Shown in pieces: positions 62,944-64,000 of a stretch of DNA of 64,000 nt. A model generated the notes under the pieces. It saw only the letters and a program-made list of their open reading frames with translations, had not been told where the DNA came from and made no database searches. The translations under genes and the position numbers were made by a program. Source of the DNA: Kitasatospora sp. GP82. Lineage in GTDB: Bacteria > Actinomycetota > Actinomycetes > Streptomycetales > Streptomycetaceae. The stretch lies in contig NZ_JARZAJ010000010.1 of NCBI RefSeq assembly GCF_029892105.1, forward strand, positions 124,001-188,000. The letters are read 5' to 3'. Within the stretch, counting starts at the first letter, position 1, and every line of letters starts with the position of its first letter.

Positions 62944-63624
62944 GTGGATGACGAGCAGCTGACGGCCGTGGCCCTGCGTGCCCGTAGCGGCCGGCCCGCC
63001 GACATCGAGGCGTTCGTCCGGGCCACCCAGCGCGATGTGTGGCGGTTCGTGGCACACCTCACCGACGTCCAGTCGGCCGACGACCTCGCACAGGAGACCT
63101 TTCTGCGGGCGCTGCGCAGCCTGCCCGGGTTCGCCGGGCGCTCCTCGGCCCGCACCTGGCTGCTGTCGATCGCCCGGCGCGTGGTGGTGGACCGCTACCG
63201 CAGCGCGGCGGCCCGACCGCAGTGCGCTCCGCTGCCGGACTGGCAGGCGGCGGCCGAACAGCAGCAACGGCCCGACGAGGTGCCGCGGTTCGAGAACGAG
63301 GTCGTGCTGAGCGACCTGCTGGAGCGCGTACCGGCACAGCGACGGGAGGCGTTCGTACTGACCCAGGTGGTCGGGCTCAGTTACGCCGAGGCGGCCGCGG
63401 TGACGGGGTGCCCGATCGGCACCGTACGGTCCCGGGTGGCGCGGGCGCGGGACGAACTGGTCATGCTGCTGCGCTCGGCCGAGGGCGACTCGACCAGCGG
63501 TGGCGCAGCCGCGGACACCTCCGCGGCGGGCGGGTCGGCGCAGCGCGGTGGCGCCGGGACGCGGCAGGGTTCCGGGCGGACGTTCTGGGCCGGGCGTGCC
63601 CGCTCGCCGGTTCTGACGGGCTGA
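62944..63624 (+). CDS. ECF sigma factor
   Basis: The 226-residue factor has sigma region 2 (FVRATQRDVWRFVAHLTDVQSADDLAQETFLRALRSLP, RTWLLSIARRVVVDRYR) and region 4 (VPAQRREAFVLTQVVGLSYAEAAAVTGCPIGTVRSRVARARDEL). A C-terminal Gly/Ala-rich tail of about 45 residues (after LLRSAEGD) is not part of the sigma fold. The GTG start has GGAGCGCACC upstream. The divergent zf-HC2 protein is its probable anti-sigma factor. Confidence 0.93.
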   Translation: MDDEQLTAVALRARSGRPADIEAFVRATQRDVWRFVAHLTDVQSADDLAQETFLRALRSLPGFAGRSSARTWLLSIARRVVVDRYRSAAARPQCAPLPDWQAAAEQQQRPDEVPRFENEVVLSDLLERVPAQRREAFVLTQVVGLSYAEAAAVTGCPIGTVRSRVARARDELVMLLRSAEGDSTSGGAAADTSAAGGSAQRGGAGTRQGSGRTFWAGRARSPVLTG

Positions 63625-63657
63625 GGGCTGACGGGCTGACGGGCTGACGGGCTGACG
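63613..63657 (+). repeat. 8-bp tandem repeat across the sigma-factor stop codon
   Basis: CTGACGGG repeats about 5.6 times (63613-63657, one copy shortened by one base). The TGA of the sigma gene (63622-63624) lies in the shortened second copy. Confidence 0.9.
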
Positions 63658-63755
63658 GCGCCGAGTGGCGGACGGGCCCGCTCGCCGTGATCGGCCGCCA
63701 CTCCCGAGAATCAGCAATCTGTTCGGGAACTCCCGGGCGCCGCCGCCCGACTGCT

Positions 63756-63789
63756 GTGACGGATGCCGCCGCCCGGCGGCGTCCGTCAC
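63756..63789 (+). terminator. Hairpin directly upstream of the MFS gene
   Basis: A 16-bp stem with one G-T pair (63756-63771 with 63774-63789) and a 2-base loop ends three bases before the GGAGGGAG ribosome-binding site. It could terminate the sigma transcript or act as an attenuator. Confidence 0.7.
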
Positions 63790-63808
63790 CACGGAGGGAG
63801 AGGCGAGC

Positions 63809-64000
63809 ATGCCCCCACGAGAGCCGGTAACCCGGTCGGCCCCGGGCACCGATCGGTCCCCGGGCACCGCCGGGTCCGCAAGTCGTGGCGAAACGCCCGA
63901 CCGGTGGAGTCTGGTGGTCGTCGCCGGTCTGCTCGCCTTTACGGCGATGCTCGACATGAACATCGTCAACATCGCCGTCTCCTCGCTCTCGCGCAGCTTC
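63809..64000 (+). CDS. MFS drug exporter (DHA2/EmrB-type), N-terminal part
   Basis: Sixty-four codons lie before the window edge. After a 35-residue polar N-terminus comes helix 1 with VVVAGLLAFTAMLDMNIVNIAVSSL; LDxxIVNIA is diagnostic of 14-helix DHA2 exporters (motif D1). GGAGGGAGAGGCGAGC precedes ATG 63809. A possible ECF-sigma-regulated efflux gene; the rest lies outside. Confidence 0.85.
   Translation, partial: MPPREPVTRSAPGTDRSPGTAGSASRGETPDRWSLVVVAGLLAFTAMLDMNIVNIAVSSLSRSF

Noticed and set aside
63613..63657. CRISPR or attachment-site interpretation of the small tandem arrays
   Set aside because: Units are 8-18 bp, directly adjacent with no unique spacers, and no cas or integrase gene is nearby.

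Overview
The window is high-G+C actinobacterial DNA, most likely a Streptomyces or Kitasatospora chromosome. The support is the strong third-position G+C bias, many GTG and TTG starts, secreted chitinases with a DasR-type operator, a mycothiol-type maleylpyruvate isomerase-fold protein, SPW-repeat, TetR, MmyB-like XRE and TipA-like regulators, and a 4-hydroxyphenylpyruvate/homogentisate operon. I see no rRNA, tRNA, CRISPR array, insertion sequence or phage module. Gene density is ordinary, but there is an unusual number of short gene remnants (methyltransferase, DoxX, Lrp/AsnC, aldehyde dehydrogenase and two unnamed fragments).

Layout. 0-5 kb: the end of an aldo/keto reductase, a TetR regulator, a GlsB-type stress membrane protein, an OmpR-type two-component system, then an overlapping pair of exported proteins closed by a strong terminator. 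5-11 kb: a NIPSNAP protein; a 25-codon leader peptide ending Met-Cys-Ala-Cys upstream of cysteine dioxygenase and a rhodanese-like protein, which looks like a cysteine-responsive attenuator; a four-gene OpuC-type osmoprotectant importer; a methyltransferase remnant. 11-25 kb: two secreted GH18 chitinases with different upstream operators, a Bcr/CflA exporter, glutaryl-CoA dehydrogenase-like enzyme, TfoX-domain protein, nitrilase-family amidohydrolase, fumarase C, SPW protein, and a PadR regulator coupled to an acyl-CoA dehydrogenase.

25-33 kb: tyrosine degradation (hppD, hmgA, an unrecognised protein, fahA with overlapping ends), then 3-hydroxyisobutyryl-CoA hydrolase-like and enoyl-CoA hydratase genes. 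The block is closed by a very long bidirectional hairpin. 33-41 kb: a tandem-RCK channel-like protein without a canonical K+ filter, several remnants, a monooxygenase-fold protein, a small zinc protein, a cytochrome P450, an EI24 membrane protein, a mycothiol-dependent isomerase-fold protein, a fungal-type cytosine deaminase and a kinase-fold protein. 41-50 kb: a channel-like membrane protein, a protein that looks like a helicase stripped of its motor domains, a lipase maturation factor homologue, an EamA transporter, a cupin, an orphan xylose-type binding lipoprotein, an Fpg/Nei glycosylase and a TipA-like regulator.

50-64 kb: a zinc alcohol dehydrogenase divergent from an MmyB-like regulator, a PrmC/HemK-like methyltransferase, a secreted M9 collagenase, an ABC exporter divergent from a GbsR/MarR-type regulator, a STAS protein lacking the phosphorylatable serine, a zinc-ribbon protein, a Met/His-rich membrane protein, an anti-sigma/ECF sigma pair transcribed divergently, and the start of an MFS exporter.

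The best candidates for new biology are the cysteine leader system (about 5.7-6.9 kb), the unrecognised protein embedded in the homogentisate operon (28.4-29.2 kb), the motor-less helicase derivative (42.0-43.7 kb), and the non-phosphorylatable STAS protein (60.2 kb). Gene identities come from sequence recognition only; no database search was run.
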